A stretch of 64,000 bases of DNA, taken from NCBI RefSeq assembly GCF_000801105.2, contig NC_079511.1, positions 19,181,792 through 19,245,791 on the forward strand. The letters run 5' to 3'. This DNA comes from Raphanus sativus. Its lineage: Eukaryota > Streptophyta > Magnoliopsida > Brassicales > Brassicaceae. The notes beneath the pieces are model-generated. The model searched no databases. It saw nothing but the letters and a program-made list of their open reading frames with translations, and was not told the DNA's origin. Both the position numbers and the translations under genes were made by a program. This document shows positions 1 through 16,298 of this stretch, in pieces. Positions within the stretch are counted from its first letter, which is position 1. Every line of letters begins with the position of its first letter.

Positions 1-1237
1 ATTATGAGCACCTTATCTCTTTCTATCCGAGGTTCCTTGTATATGGAACATACTGGTCTATCTTGTATAGACTTCTAGCAACTTGATTATGTCTCTACTA
101 GGACATTTATATAGTGGTGCTAAGCTGGTATGACTTAGTCATTCTTTCGGGTCTGTCTGGCTATCATTCTTTCTTTGTTTATGGACGTCCAGTACATATA
201 TATCTGGTCCGAGGATCTTTGCCAAGACTTGGATGGTTAAAACCATTCCACTTTCACTTTCTATTTACCAGCTTATAGCTTTCTCCATGATGTTGGATAG
301 TCGGATTCATCTTGTATGTAATCCGTGTACCTTGGCCACAATATGATCACCTTTGTTTGGCTCATGGTCTCATTGAATTCGTGGGAGAAAGATCATGTTC
401 TCTTATCCAACATATATTCCCGATTTTCATCTCATTCTTAGATGAGGTATTCCATCCTAGATGGCACATAGGTATGTGGTGGTTTATTCATAAACTCTTA
501 GGATGGTCTATATCTGGATTATGACCCTTTATCATCTTTAGACAGGAATATCTATGCTCACTTTATATGGCCTGATGTATCTTATCTTTCATACATGTAT
601 TCTTGTGGTGTACCCAAGCTTATAGACTTTTGAAGTCTCAACCTTATAGGTTATGCCTTATACGGCCAAGCTATAATGCCTTATGGCCTTCGGCCAGGCT
701 TATCATGTTCGGGTTTTATAGTATGGTCATGGACCACACGGAGTGTTTATTCTCCCCCTCATGAACATGCTATAAAATACGTTTGTTTGTCCTCACTTAA
801 ACGTAATGCTTGGACGGCCAGCATGGTTTTAGACCATGATACACGAATTTGTGGTCTGGTCATGATCACGGGTTTTGTCCTCACTACCCTTATGATCAGA
901 TTATACTTTCGTGTTGCTTGGAACAATGAAGCCTACTGAGTTTCCCTTGTGTACATGTTTCACAACGTGAGATCTTATGGGATAACTCTTTGTGCTTTAG
1001 TAATTTTAAACTTTGCATCAAGTTCGGACCAGGATGGCTAATCCGGTCATGCCATAAAGTGTATAAATTTGTTGGTGAACCTTACTGGTTACCTACGCTT
1101 TTATGCCTTATCACACTGATCCTTAGCATAGTATTAGATCAGTAGGGAGAATGTAGTCTCGACCTCTCTTATATATATGCCTTTGGCGATTTTCATAAGC
1201 TTAAGGGACATTTCCTTTTGCTTTGCCCATTGGTTTA
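1..1237. other. decayed sequence without a credible gene
   Basis: No convincing coding frame on either strand; short frames at 312-524 and 676-939 have no recognisable domain. The stretch is rich in short imperfect palindromes, for example around 640-700, 800-845 and 1070-1100, and in GGTC/GACC words like those of the hairpin array at 2.5-3.0 kb. It is probably the decayed 3' continuation of the minus-strand copia element. Confidence 0.4.
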
Positions 1238-2237
1238 TTATAGAAACCATTTTGATGTGGCTTGTAATGCCATTTCGACCTTTACTCCCTCCTCGGCCAT
1301 GATTGGATCTACAACCACGGTTATTGTGGTATCCTTGTCCACGGCCAGTGGGGATTTTGGGTCTTTCTCAATGGGTCTTAGGTGATAAATTTCCTGCCTC
1401 TTAAGGCCATGCCTTAGGCGTGGTGATCTAGACATACTCTTCTCGAGTTTTCATTCTCATTTGTCAATCAAAAAAAATATTTTTCAAGCAAATCAATCAA
1501 GATAAAGAAAAACTTTTATTAATGCTATGAAATTTGAATGACAAATTATATTTAAAACAAAACACCAAATCATAAGTATGAAATCAGAATGTCTAAAGGC
1601 TTTAGACAATGGTCTAGCCGGCCACTCCATCTTTCACTTTGGACGTGGCTCCCATGGATTCTTCATCATCACTATCTGCCTCATAGCCGCTCATACCATC
1701 TTTCATCTGATTCATCTGTTCATTTTGAGATAAGTATAAGAACAGATTGTTGCATGTGGTGAAACCTTTATCTCGATAGGTTAGTTGTAGGAATAAATCT
1801 TTTGGATCTGCTGTGGAGAAAACTTTTTCAAGTAATTCCTCCTCTGTCAACTTTTCACCACAAAACATCAGTGTATGAGCTACTTTGGATAGAGCATAAT
1901 TGTATTTTTCCACGGACCCAAAGTCCCGGAAACTGAGGCTCATCCACTCATGCCTTGCCTTTGGTAATATCACCTTAGTGTATTTGAACTTTAACTCTGT
2001 CCAAAGGCATCGAGGGTTTTGTATATCTTGGTACTAATTTCTCAGTTCCACATTGAGATGATGGCGCATTACTGTTAATGCCTTATATTTCTCATTCTCG
2101 GTTCCATGATCATCCTTGATGATATATTCACTAAGACCTTCTATCGTTAGTATAACCGAGATATTTATTGCCCATCTTAGATAGTTCTCTCCAGAGATAT
2201 CTAGGGTATCATAGTCCATGGGTTGGAATCTAAACAT
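1238..2237 (-). pseudogene. degenerate copia gag (UBN2-type) relic
   Basis: Three broken minus-strand segments read in order as a retrotransposon gag of the UBN2/copia class. 2237-2034 starts MFRFQPMDYDTLDISGENY and carries the WAIN...IEGLSEYI pattern of the gag N-terminus. 1973-1614 has the diagnostic RHEWMSLSFRDFGSVEKYN and GEKLTEEELLEKVFST stretches. 1435-1238 is a basic and acidic tail that would lead into the nucleocapsid region. Stops and frameshifts separate the segments, so no intact protein can be made. The gag of an active element packages its RNA. A zinc knuckle is not visible here. Confidence 0.7.
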
Positions 2238-2533
2238 CTGAAATCATATCAAAATGATTTAAGTGTTAGTACATACAATTTCTGATGCCATTCGGCTATA
2301 CAAGAAATAAAAAGGCACTCGGCCAGTATGTAAACAATAAAACCATATGGCTTGAGTGACCAATGCCAATCGGCTATTACACAATTAAAATCACACGGCC
2401 AGCAAACAAATAAGAGGGCCACACGGCCAGTTTGCATTCTTTTAGAAATTTATTTTTCTCATAACTCATCCATCTCTTAATCAACTTGTTTGATTTATAA
2501 ATCCCTTGAAAATAGTGGGATGGACGAGTGCAT

Positions 2534-3000
2534 GGTCTAGCCATACCATATGGTATGCTACATCGACCCATGCGGTTTAATGGTCTAGTAGTACCATTCG
2601 GTACACTTCCTCGACCAAATAAAACGGATCGTGACTTAGCTGCACTGTGGTGCACATCATCCATCACCGGTGATTGTGGATCACCGTGGATCATCGAGGA
2701 TCACCGTGGATCACCTTGGATCACTGATCATCGTAGATCATCGCGGATCATCGAAGATCATCATGGATCATAGATCAACGGGGATCATCGTGGATGATCA
2801 CCGTGAATCACAGGTGAAAAAATCTAGTTGCACCTGAGGGTGAATATCATCGATCAATGATTTTTTTTTATGGTCTAATCGTACTTAAGAGTACGTATCA
2901 TCGACCTTTACTTCATATGGTCTAGTCATACCTATTGGTATGCATCATTGACCTAAAAGAAAAATATGGTCTAGCCACACTATGGTGTGCATCATCGACC
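2534..3000. repeat. array of 33-35 nt hairpin units with covarying stems
   Basis: Five units at 2534-2568, 2582-2616, 2872-2906, 2919-2953 and 2968-3000 share an outer GGTC...GACC pairing, an inner stem of 5-6 bp and a 4-nt loop. A decayed sixth lies near 2822-2855. The inner arms differ between units yet stay complementary: CATACC/GGTATG, GTACC/GGTAC, CGTACT/AGTACG, CATACC/GGTATG, CACAC/GTGTG. The first four units are exactly 35 nt; the fifth is 33 nt because it lost one base from each arm. The array lies in the untranslated leader of the copia remnant. Confidence 0.8.
2677..2815. repeat. GATCA-rich minisatellite
   Basis: Imperfect tandem units of about 9-13 bp built on GGATCAYCG run between the second and third clear hairpin units. 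They look like an expansion of the ATCGACC-type end of a hairpin unit. Non-coding. Confidence 0.75.
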
Positions 3001-3008
3001 AAATATGT

Positions 3009-3289
3009 GGAAAACATTAACCTTATGTTTTGTTTGGACATATGGCGTGTCATCCTTAAAGGGGTATCACTTGTTGTCCATACAAAACAAAAGTCATGTA
3101 ATCACATGCTTTATATTTTAGGGTTTAGGGTTTCTTAAAATCAGATTTAAACTTTAAGGATTAGGGTTTAAAATTCAAATCTGATTTTAGGATTAGGGAA
3201 AACATTAGCCTTATGTTTTGTTTGGACATATAGCGTGTCATCCTTAAAGGGGTATCACTTGTTGTCCATACAAAACTAAAGTCATGTAA
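3009..3289. repeat. 93-bp direct repeat pair in the copia leader
   Basis: 3009-3101 and 3197-3289 are near-identical copies beginning GGAAAACATTA and ending GTCATGTAA. They differ at only a few bases and are separated by about 95 bp containing GGGTTTAGGGTTT-like runs. This is a local duplication in untranslated leader sequence. Confidence 0.85.
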
Positions 3290-3831
3290 AACTATTAAGG
3301 GTTTAGGGTTTTGATTTTAAAATAAAACAAGAACTAAAATCAACCAAATCAAATTGCAAACTTTTAAATCGGATTTAAGATGAAGAGAAGTTTGAAATCC
3401 GAATTGCTTGAACCACAAGTAAAGATTAGGGTTCTTGAGATCTTACCTTAATCTTTGCCGGCATCTTTTCTCCTTGCTTTCTCTTTTAGAAACCTTGAAT
3501 AATCAACAATGAAAGTTTCAAAGTTGGATTAGTATGAGATCTAAGAACAATAGATATCGAAATTAAGAGAGATAAGGAGTTGGCGGTTATTAGGGTTTTG
3601 GATGATCTTTGACGGCGCGGCTTGCACTGGGAGGTGACGGCGCGTCCGGAGTCGGATTGCTGCGTGGTCTGCGGCGCTGGATTCTTCTCGTCAAAAGCTT
3701 CGGTTTGATATATTACTTGTCGTCTGGATCCTTACGGTTAGGGAGATGTGTCGGTTTGAAGTTATGGCCGAAATTAGGGTTTTTGTGGTCGCCGGATTTT
3801 AGTTAGGGTTTAGAGTCTCGTGCTGATAATG

Positions 3832-4046
3832 TGTTCTAATCCTAGTGTTCTTGTCTTAGAACAGATCGAACTAAAGAGAGAGAGAGAGCCGTATGGCTTA
3901 GAGATAAATGAATTGTTGTGTTATTCCATAAATAATGAGTTTCTTATATAGGATTACATAGCTTGGAGATAAAATTTAATAACTTGGAATAGGAAACAAG
4001 TAAATCTAGAATATTCTATAATAGACATCACACAATATTCATAACA
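3832..4046 (-). repeat. probable LTR (5' LTR of the minus-strand copia remnant)
   Basis: A 215-bp block bounded by TG (3832) and CA (4046) lies where the 5' LTR of the minus-strand element should be. It holds a GAGAGAGAGAGAG run near 3875 typical of a transcribed LTR. The partner LTR would lie left of the window, so the boundaries come from the terminal dinucleotides and position alone. Confidence 0.5.
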
Positions 4047-4324
4047 TTAGCTAATTAGATATACGCGTTTCCTTTTGTTTTTAAGGATCTAAATTTATTA
4101 ATTTTGATGGGATCCAGTATTACGCGTTTATTATCTCTGTGTTTCGTACCTGTTTCCATCGAAGTCAAAATACTTTTTGTTATTAGAAAAAGGAAATTGT
4201 GGAAAAAGACAGTTTTTCTTTTTGGAAAAAGACGTTACACATTATGTAAATATTCTCTGGATATATCTCTACTCGCTAACAAATAAAACAAAACGTCTAT
4301 TCCACTCTCCTCTCTTCGCCGTGA

Positions 4325-5560
4325 ATGGCAACACCAGGGGTGGCTCAGCCTTCGACCAAGAAACGAAGCTTCCTCCTCCGTGATATTTTCAAAATTTGCG
4401 GATCAATGTCAAGAGTTTTGCCTCCTGAGAAGCCTAATCATAAACACGAACGAAAGTTCTACAAGGAATCCAAACGCCACGAAGAACATAAATCCAAAGT
4501 TACTAACGAGGCAAACGCTTTCAATTTCCAGGTAATGATATTACAAGACACAACTGGTTCGAAGTTTCGGTAGATGATGCAATATGTGTATGGATTTCCA
4601 TGGTAAATATTTTCTAGGAAGCCAAGGCTAATACGGTGGAAGGCGCGAGTCTTCGCAAGGTTCGAAGCTATAACAGACTCGACAGCGTGAGACACAAGAA
4701 GCCATTATCTTTATCAAGAAGTCATAGCCACAACACGGCCACGGCAGGTGCAAGGCAGAGTTCATCATGTGTAGGGAGAAGCAAGAGCAGCAGCAACAGG
4801 ACGGTTTCAGCTGGTTTTATGCCTACACTTATGAGATCCACGACCACATCGCCTAGGAGCTTTGCAAACCCAATATTGTACTCGACCTCATCAGAAAAAG
4901 TGGCTAAACCTCAACCAACAGAGAAGAAACTAAGCTGCTCGCTCGAGGAGCTATGCAACGGATGCACTAAGAGGATCAAGATCAAGAGAGATGTGACTAC
5001 AACCTCAGGGTTTGTTTCTTTTCTTTTTTTTTAACCAACGACTCAACTTTTGTTACGTACGAGTCTTTTCGAACAAGAAGAGTAACTAAGCTTTAATTCT
5101 GTTGTGAAGGCAACTGAGCAAGGAGGATGACACGGTGGAAATAAGAGTGGAACCAGGATGGAAAGAAGGAACCAAAGTGACATTCGAAGGAAAAGGAAAC
5201 GAAGCAATGGGAAGTTGTGTACCGGCTGATTTGACATTCGTGATAGTCGAGAAAGAGCACGAGGTGTTTAAAAGAAAAGGTGACGACCTAGAAATGGCGG
5301 TGGAAGTCTCTCTTCTCGAAGCTTTAACGGGGTTTGAGCTCTGTGTTGCTTTACCTGATGGTGACAACATGAGTTTGAGGATAGAAGATGTTATTCACCC
5401 CGGATATGTCACAGTCATTCATGGCAAAGGGATGCCAAAACCAAAAGAGAATGGGAAGACGAGAGGAGATTTGAGAGTTCGGTTTCGGACTAAGTTTCCG
5501 GAACAACTTACAGATGCTCAAAGAGCAGAGATTCAGAGCATTCTTCAGAATGATTCTTGA
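4325..5560 (+). CDS. DnaJ/HSP40-type peptide-binding protein lacking a J domain
   Basis: Three exons, 4325-4531, 4618-5009 and 5110-5560, join in frame to give 349 aa; introns are 86 and 100 bp with GT-AG ends. Residues 1-170 are basic and Ser-rich with no HPD motif, so there is no J domain. From about residue 172 the DnaJ C-terminal substrate-binding domain begins (LEELCNGCTKRIKIKRDV, then WKEGTKVTFEGKGNE and GDLRVRFRTKFP), running nearly to the end. The family holds unfolded clients for Hsp70; without a J domain this protein cannot stimulate Hsp70 ATPase by itself and may act as a holdase or dimer partner. It resembles Arabidopsis At1g44160 from memory. It converges on the ALDH gene with 255 bp between stop codons. 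The start is the first ATG, and MATPGVAQPSTKKRSF fits the family. Confidence 0.9.
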
Positions 5561-5815
5561 TCTTGTTTCTTTTTCTCTTTTTCTTTTTTTTTTCTTCTTT
5601 TCCTAAGGGAGCTTTTACGACTTGGTTAATTAGATTAAGAATCTAAAGAATCTTTTTTGTTTTTTTTGTAAACAACCAATTTGAAATGAAGAAAACGGAT
5701 TTCCACAATCAATCTCAAATCTCTTATTCATCAACACACATATCTTTAACAACCAAAGTTCATGTCCGAAGAAAGTAAGATACAAGGGGATGTATAACCC
5801 ATTGTCATCATCCTT

Positions 5816-10597
<4,782 letters not shown>

Positions 10598-11587
10598 AGC
10601 AGAACGATCAACGATCACCGATATAAACGCTTACGTAAGCAAACACCAAAATGAAGAAAGAGTGAAAAAATAACAAATATTGAGTTTTGATCCGGAAAAG
10701 AGCTGACTTGATTCTGCTGAATAAATGAAACAAGCGAATATATTGTCGTAGATTTACTCAGTGTACCTTCTTCAAGTTTGCTCATGTTAAAGAAGGGACA
10801 AGTATCTAACTTTTGTCTATATTTCAGTGTTTATAACACTGGACCGACCTATGGTTGGACAAGGTTCCACGATGAATTTTACCAGATTGGATCTAACAAC
10901 TGGTTTAATCATGACCAGTCTCGTAACCAAATTATATCTCAAAGTTATTGAATTGGTCTTAGCAAAAAAAAAGTTATTGAATTGGATAAAAACCATTAAA
11001 ACTATTAAAAATCTATAAACCAACAATATGGAACAAATATATTAGTTTACATTTATAAATTTATATTAGATATTATTTATATTTTAATTATTTACCGTAT
11101 TTACTAATATTTTTTTTTAACTTTTATATTACAAATATATTGAATTAGGTTTACTGAACAAAGTTTACCCGGTGGATTTTTATTGAGTCGTGACCCAAAT
11201 CATTATACAATTCAGCTTCCGCTCCGGTTTCAAAAACATTGCTTTATGTCCGCCTTTCAGAATATATTTCTATGCCATATTTATTAAATTTATTAAAAAA
11301 ATTATACATAATGTTTTTAAAATTTGATAGAAAGAAGAAATATATACATTTTGACATCAGTTCTATCAAATAAACAAGATATTGTCTAAAAAGACATACC
11401 AGAATCGAGTAACCAACATAAAAGGATCCATATGAAAACATAGCAGATTTAGTTAATTAATCATCAATTACGTTTTGCGCCTGAGATATGTAAGTAATCC
11501 TTAATTGGAATCTTCTTTGTCGCTTTTTAAATTTCTTCAGCTCTGTCAAGAATCTTGGCCATGCCTCCGGTTCTACAATCATTGAAA
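10598..11587. promoter_or_regulatory. upstream region of ALDH3H1
   Basis: This holds the 5' untranslated and promoter region of the minus-strand ALDH gene. I see no coding frame and no clear TATA box I would defend. 10800-11240 is AT-rich and repeat-like; 11240-11460 is AT-rich and featureless. The retroelement relic begins after about 11.5 kb. Confidence 0.4.
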
Positions 11588-13850
11588 TCATGTCCTTACG
11601 GCTGCGTCGATTGCCTTAGTTACAGTGACTGTATCTGGATTGACGTCTTCTTCTGGGTTTGTCTTCTTCGGTTGGGCTATAATGTTTAGGCCTAATAATG
11701 TTGGGCTCGAAATCTTGCTTGCTTTTGTTGTCTGAAACTGTTGCTTGAGTAGACGATGCTGAGTTGTCTTTTTCGAATCGTTTTCAGCCGATGGCTGGAT
11801 TATCCTCGTGCGCTTGGGTTTCATTATTACAGAAAAGTGATTTGCCTCAGCTTATGTTCAGCCTGGAAGCAAATTTGCGACTGTTTTTGGCATCTCCAGA
11901 TTGCTGAAATTCCACTAAGAGTTAAGAATTCGATGTCTAGGTGATATGTTGAAGGGACTGCCTTCATGGTGTTATCCAAGGCGTTCCCATGATTACATTG
12001 TAGATGGCTGAATGGTCAAAGACCGCGAAGTCAACTATTTTGGTGACTTCTTTGGCTGTGACCGGGAGTTTAGTCGATCCAAGATTCATTGACGCTATGT
12101 CAGTTAGTGGCTTTGGCATTGGTGTGACTTCAGATAGAGAGGGCATCGCGGAAGATGACGTTGACCGTACTTCCCGTGTCCACGAGGATCCTGGCGAATT
12201 TGAGATCTCTGATTACAAGGTCAACAACGAGCGGACCACCGTAATGAAGTTTATTGATTCCGCCAGTTTCTTCTTCCTTGAATGTGATTGCGTTGTTCGG
12301 GACGACAAGGGGTGGAGACTAGGTCGACTAATTCTTGCTTGATTCGGCCTTTTGCTAATAAGCCTTAATGGATGAGACCATATCCTGGCAGTACTGTGAT
12401 TCTCCGATGATCATGTTTACTCTGCGATGATTGTTGTCATTCCCTTTGTCGTCTTGCCTTCTTCCACATTTTTTGACCGACTGATTCTCTTGGGGAGTGT
12501 TATCCGGCGGCATGGTTTTATCAGTCTTTGGTGGTATATCAGCTTTGCGGATGAGATCTTTGGTGCCGGTTACTTTGGATATTTCTCCTGCGAAAAGTTT
12601 CACGGTTTGCCTTGCGGCAAGAACTTTGCAGTTCACGGTCGATTGCCCCGAGTCTTATGGAAATCGCAGAAGGTAGTCTCGTCGTAGTTCAATTTTCGAG
12701 TCCATATATTTCGCGAGTTTCTTCCTTGTTCTGATGCGGAGTTGATGGCATAGTTATGTGCCCCTTGACGTTGTATCCCTCTTGATGGACATACTTGTCG
12801 TTAGGAGAGGTTTTCTTTTTTTGGCTTCTGGTCTGATGCCTCATCTTTCGAGGAAGTATTTGTCGGCTTATGATTTTGCGACAGGAATTTCTCCTCTTCG
12901 ATGATGACGTGGTACATGGCTTTATGGAGAGCGTCACGTATCATGCGTGGATTTTTGAAAGTTTATCAATTTTTTGAATTTCGACTTGTACCAGAACATT
13001 TTTCTAAGCACGTCTATCGCCATCTTGTCACTTATGCCGCTAGCTCTCGACATGACGACTTTGATCATATTCATGAAGTCATAGATATGTTCGTCTTCCC
13101 TTTGGGATAGAATCCAAAGGTATTCGTCGAAAGTATTCCTATCCATAAACATGGAATACTATTTGAGAAACTCCAAAGCGAGTTGGCGGAAGCTTCCGAT
13201 TGAGTTCCGCTTTATATGAGAAAACCATTTAAGTGCTGCACACTGGAGATTTTTGACAAAGAGGCGCTTTTGTGATCTGGAAGGTCTTGATATTCCAAGG
13301 GTCTGAGATTTTTGTCTCGGCAATGTGAGCAGTGAAGGGAGTTTTCCGAGCTTCTTCGAGAAGTCTGTCGATCTCGGGTGCAGCTTTAGTAGCGTGGTTG
13401 ATTTGAGATTTTACCACTTTTACCTTTGCCGCCGTTTTTGTGATATAATCAATGTGTTCACGAATCTTGACAAGATCATCGCCAATAGTTTTTCGACCAT
13501 TTCGGCATTTGCTGTGAGTGATCCGAGCCTGCTCTTCAGCCGGTTTCTCTTTTTCTATCAGAAGATGTTTTCTTCTTCAGTGGTTTGTCGAACATAGAAT
13601 CGTTCCGAGTCATGCAGCTTCTCGATCTTCTTGGATGCAGATCAGCATCCTCTTCCTAATGATCGGGTTGATCGATGGGATCCAAGTTGACTCCCTCGAC
13701 TTTGTCGTCCTCTGCCTCTTGGTCACTGGACGAAATATTTCCATCGTTGTTTTGCGTTGCATGCGTCCGGAGTTATTTTGCCGGAGTTTTGTCTCGATGA
13801 ATTTCTGGTGCGTTTGCGGCTCTATCTGATAGAGTCATGAAATTGAATCT
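11588..13850 (-). pseudogene. degenerate gag-protease of a Tat-like Ty3/gypsy element
   Basis: Minus-strand segments in order from the right: 13417-13229 has [18 protein letters not shown], the start of a plant gypsy gag core. 13152-12934 has FDEYLWILSQREDEHIYDF and DKMAIDVLRKMFWYKSKF, the matching C-terminal gag. 12937-12355 is basic, nucleocapsid-like sequence. 12146-11964 has [20 protein letters not shown] and YNVIMGTPW, the C-terminal half of a retroviral-type aspartic protease. 11824-11588 is a linker. Stops and frameshifts are frequent. No reverse transcriptase or integrase follows, as the relic ends against the ALDH3H1 upstream region. The LTR at 14155 lies just upstream, as expected for a 5' LTR. 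Confidence 0.75.
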
Positions 13851-14154
13851 TCTTCCTCACTGTTAGGGTTTCAACCTGTTTAGCGAGGGAACCCATGAGC
13901 TTACCTTCTTCTTCCGTTTTCTTTTCAAAACTGGAAATATCTTCTTTACCTCCTCGAATGCCGCTGTGTTAGTGTCAGCATTAACCGCAGAGACGTTCGC
14001 TGTTGGAGTGTTATCGACATTGTCGCGGGTTTCTCCACCGTCGCAATGTTGTTAACTGTTCTGATCGTCTGTCGCTATATATGATCAAACGTTTTGCGGC
14101 TGAGAGTTAGATTGATCTGTACCCCCCGCCATCCCCTTCCCTCTTGCGCCAAGT

Positions 14155-15310
14155 TGTAAGAAACATAAATTCACACCGTCGATTTCTGTAAACGGAAGAA
14201 AACCAGGAAACCCTAACTTTCTTTCCTTGAGGTCCCGGATTTCTGCTAAGCCAAACGTCAAGCAATCAGGATACAAAAACAAACAAAATAATAAATCAAG
14301 AATGAAAAAGAGAGAAATCGATATTTTATTCTGAATCTGCGTATAAGCGCTTACAATAGGTAAAATCATTGGCTGCAAGAGCTGCCGGCGAGTTCCCTAG
14401 TACTAACAACATATGACTTGAAAACCTAGTTGAGTCGCAGCTCGATAACAAAATAAGAGAATTTCCTAAATTGCTAAGAAAAAGTTGTGTCCCTTGCGCC
14501 TCTCCTCTTGGCTTCTCTTATATACTCCTCTAAGGTCGATCATCATTTCCTTTTCTGCATGTGGCCGAGTTTATCTCTTTGCGAAAATATTCCATTTTCT
14601 TCGATCTTCATGATTTTGAAATTTGACATTTATGTTCTTCTGCTAATATTTGATAAAACGTCATAGTAGTTTTGGGCTTATTATCAACTAAAACCGAAAG
14701 TGGGTTTTTACCGCGTTTTACACATTTTCGGGCTTTTTCGACTTAAGGATTTATACGACTTATTTTGGAGAAATCACCTTGGTACGACGTCGGTTTTATG
14801 AAATAGTGAAAACCAATCATACAGTCAAGATAAAAATGGTGTTAGGTTAACTGTTATCATTTTTATGATTCATTCCAATTCATACGAGAAAACAAGTCTT
14901 TGTTAATTTTATCAAAACGTTTCAATGGTAACTCCAGTCGATGCGAAATAAGAGGCATTTTGGTTAAAAATCGAAAGAGAGAGCTGCAGAGTGAGTCACC
15001 TGCTTGCGCCTTTGACTGCCTGAGTCATGGTCGCCTTCTGGCAACCTGGTCGGACAGGATTGTGGTTGCCTGCTGGCGACCTGGATAGGCTGATTCCTGG
15101 ACTTACCAAGTCTCGGTCGCCTTCTGGTCACCTGGACTGACTCTCGGCCGCCTGCTGGCGACCAGAAGTGATGGAATGGCCTTTCGGTGCGATTGACTGA
15201 AGACAATGAGACGATAAGAAGTTAGGACTCGATCTTTTCCCGTTTTGTCATTTTTTCGGAAGTTGTTTGTTAAATGGTTGAACAATATTTTTTCGAAAAC
15301 TCATTACTTA
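14155..15310 (-). repeat. 5' LTR of the Tat-like element, truncated at its outer end
   Basis: The inner boundary is TG at 14155, next to a putative primer site reading TGGCGCAAGAGGG on the minus strand. Internal words such as GAATCTGCGTATAAGCG and GTTGAGTCGCAGCTC recur in the LTR at 28962-30105, showing the two belong to related elements. 14990-15170 carries four imperfect copies of a GGTCGCCTNCTGGCGACCTGG unit in the U3 part. The outer end is lost where an Athila-like LTR fragment begins. Confidence 0.65.
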
Positions 15311-15414
15311 ATTCTCTTTTTGAATTATAAAAAAAAATTAGTTTCCCGCACTTTTTCTTCTTAGTGATGAAATCTAATAAGTGAATTATTCAGACGTAAC
15401 AAAGCACATGGAAA

Positions 15415-15917
15415 ATATAGGGCTAAAATGCATAGATAGAATAAGATAGAAAAACTGGAGTTTCATACAAAACTCTGAAAGAGTCTTGGATCTTCTCTTC
15501 AAACTTATAAAACCCTAAACTTTTGTGTAAATGAATGAAAATAAGAAAGTGTGTGTAGCCTAATAAAATGGCAAGACACATAAATATTTGGTCAAAGTCG
15601 GCTAGGGGTAATCTTGTAATTATGTGGAATTTGGGCTTTAAGTCGGTCATGAATAAGCGGCCCGCTCTGGCGCTTCGTTGTCGATCCACAACAAGGGATG
15701 TTTGTCGATCGACTTTTGACTCTGATGTCGATTCTGGCTGGTTCTATGAATAGCTGCGAGTTTTTATGTCTTTATCTCCAAAATGCTCCATAATCACCGC
15801 ATTACTCAAAAACATATATGAACTTGTAAAGACTCTAAAAAGACTAAAGGCATAATAAATACACTCTATAACACTTAAATACCATAACTAAAAACTGGTA
15901 AAATCCATGGTATAACA
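15415..15917 (-). repeat. fragment of an Athila-like LTR
   Basis: The stretch ends AAATCCATGGTATAACA at 15917, the same outer end as the LTRs at 30278-31725 and 60653-62011. It shares the internal GGGCTTTAAGTCGGTCATGAA-type and GTCGATCGAC words and the CCAAAATGCTCC block. About 500 bp of a roughly 1.4 kb LTR remains, with no partner or target duplication. Confidence 0.65.
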
Positions 15918-16298
15918 ATATAGTGGTGCTCCGATTGTGAACATATATCATGTTTATGATCAAACTTTATGTTAATCTGATCTTGCTTCTGCAAAATCAT
16001 TCATTTGACATTTTTAATTTTAAGCTTTTATATACTAACAAGCCGCTTGTCATGCGAACCTCAACCCACTAAAACAGATAAGCCTTATTAATCTTAAGAA
16101 CACTGAAATAATAAATATATGATGCACCAATATGGGTATTGGATATAACCAAGAAAGAGCTGCCATATTATACAAAATATCCATTGTAGGGGCTAGATTA
16201 GTTTTTGGTAGGCTTAATGTGACATGAGTTTTGAAGATGAACGCAGAAGCGGCTCTTAATCAACAAACGGACATGGTTATTGCACTTTTTTGTCCTCT
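15918..16298. other. intergenic sequence, nothing recognised
   Basis: AT-rich, no coding frame. It lies just 3' of the minus-strand Ile-Pro repeat gene and may hold its 3' untranslated region. Confidence 0.4.

Larger units (their letters stand above)
1..4046 (-). mobile_element. Ty1/copia-like LTR retrotransposon remnant running off the left edge
   Basis: Reading the minus strand, a TG...CA LTR (3832-4046) is followed by a 1.6 kb leader rich in short repeats. Next comes a gag relic (2237 down to about 1238), then decayed sequence to the window edge. No reverse transcriptase, integrase or second LTR is visible, so target-site duplications cannot be checked. The segment between the LTR and gag starts CATTATCAGCACGAGACTC on the minus strand, which is not a canonical TGG primer-binding site. 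The copia assignment rests on the gag relic; the extent is inferred. Confidence 0.6.

Noticed and set aside
2534..3000. A CRISPR-like array
   Set aside because: Nuclear plant DNA, irregular spacing and no unique equal-length spacers; the changing part is the hairpin arm itself.
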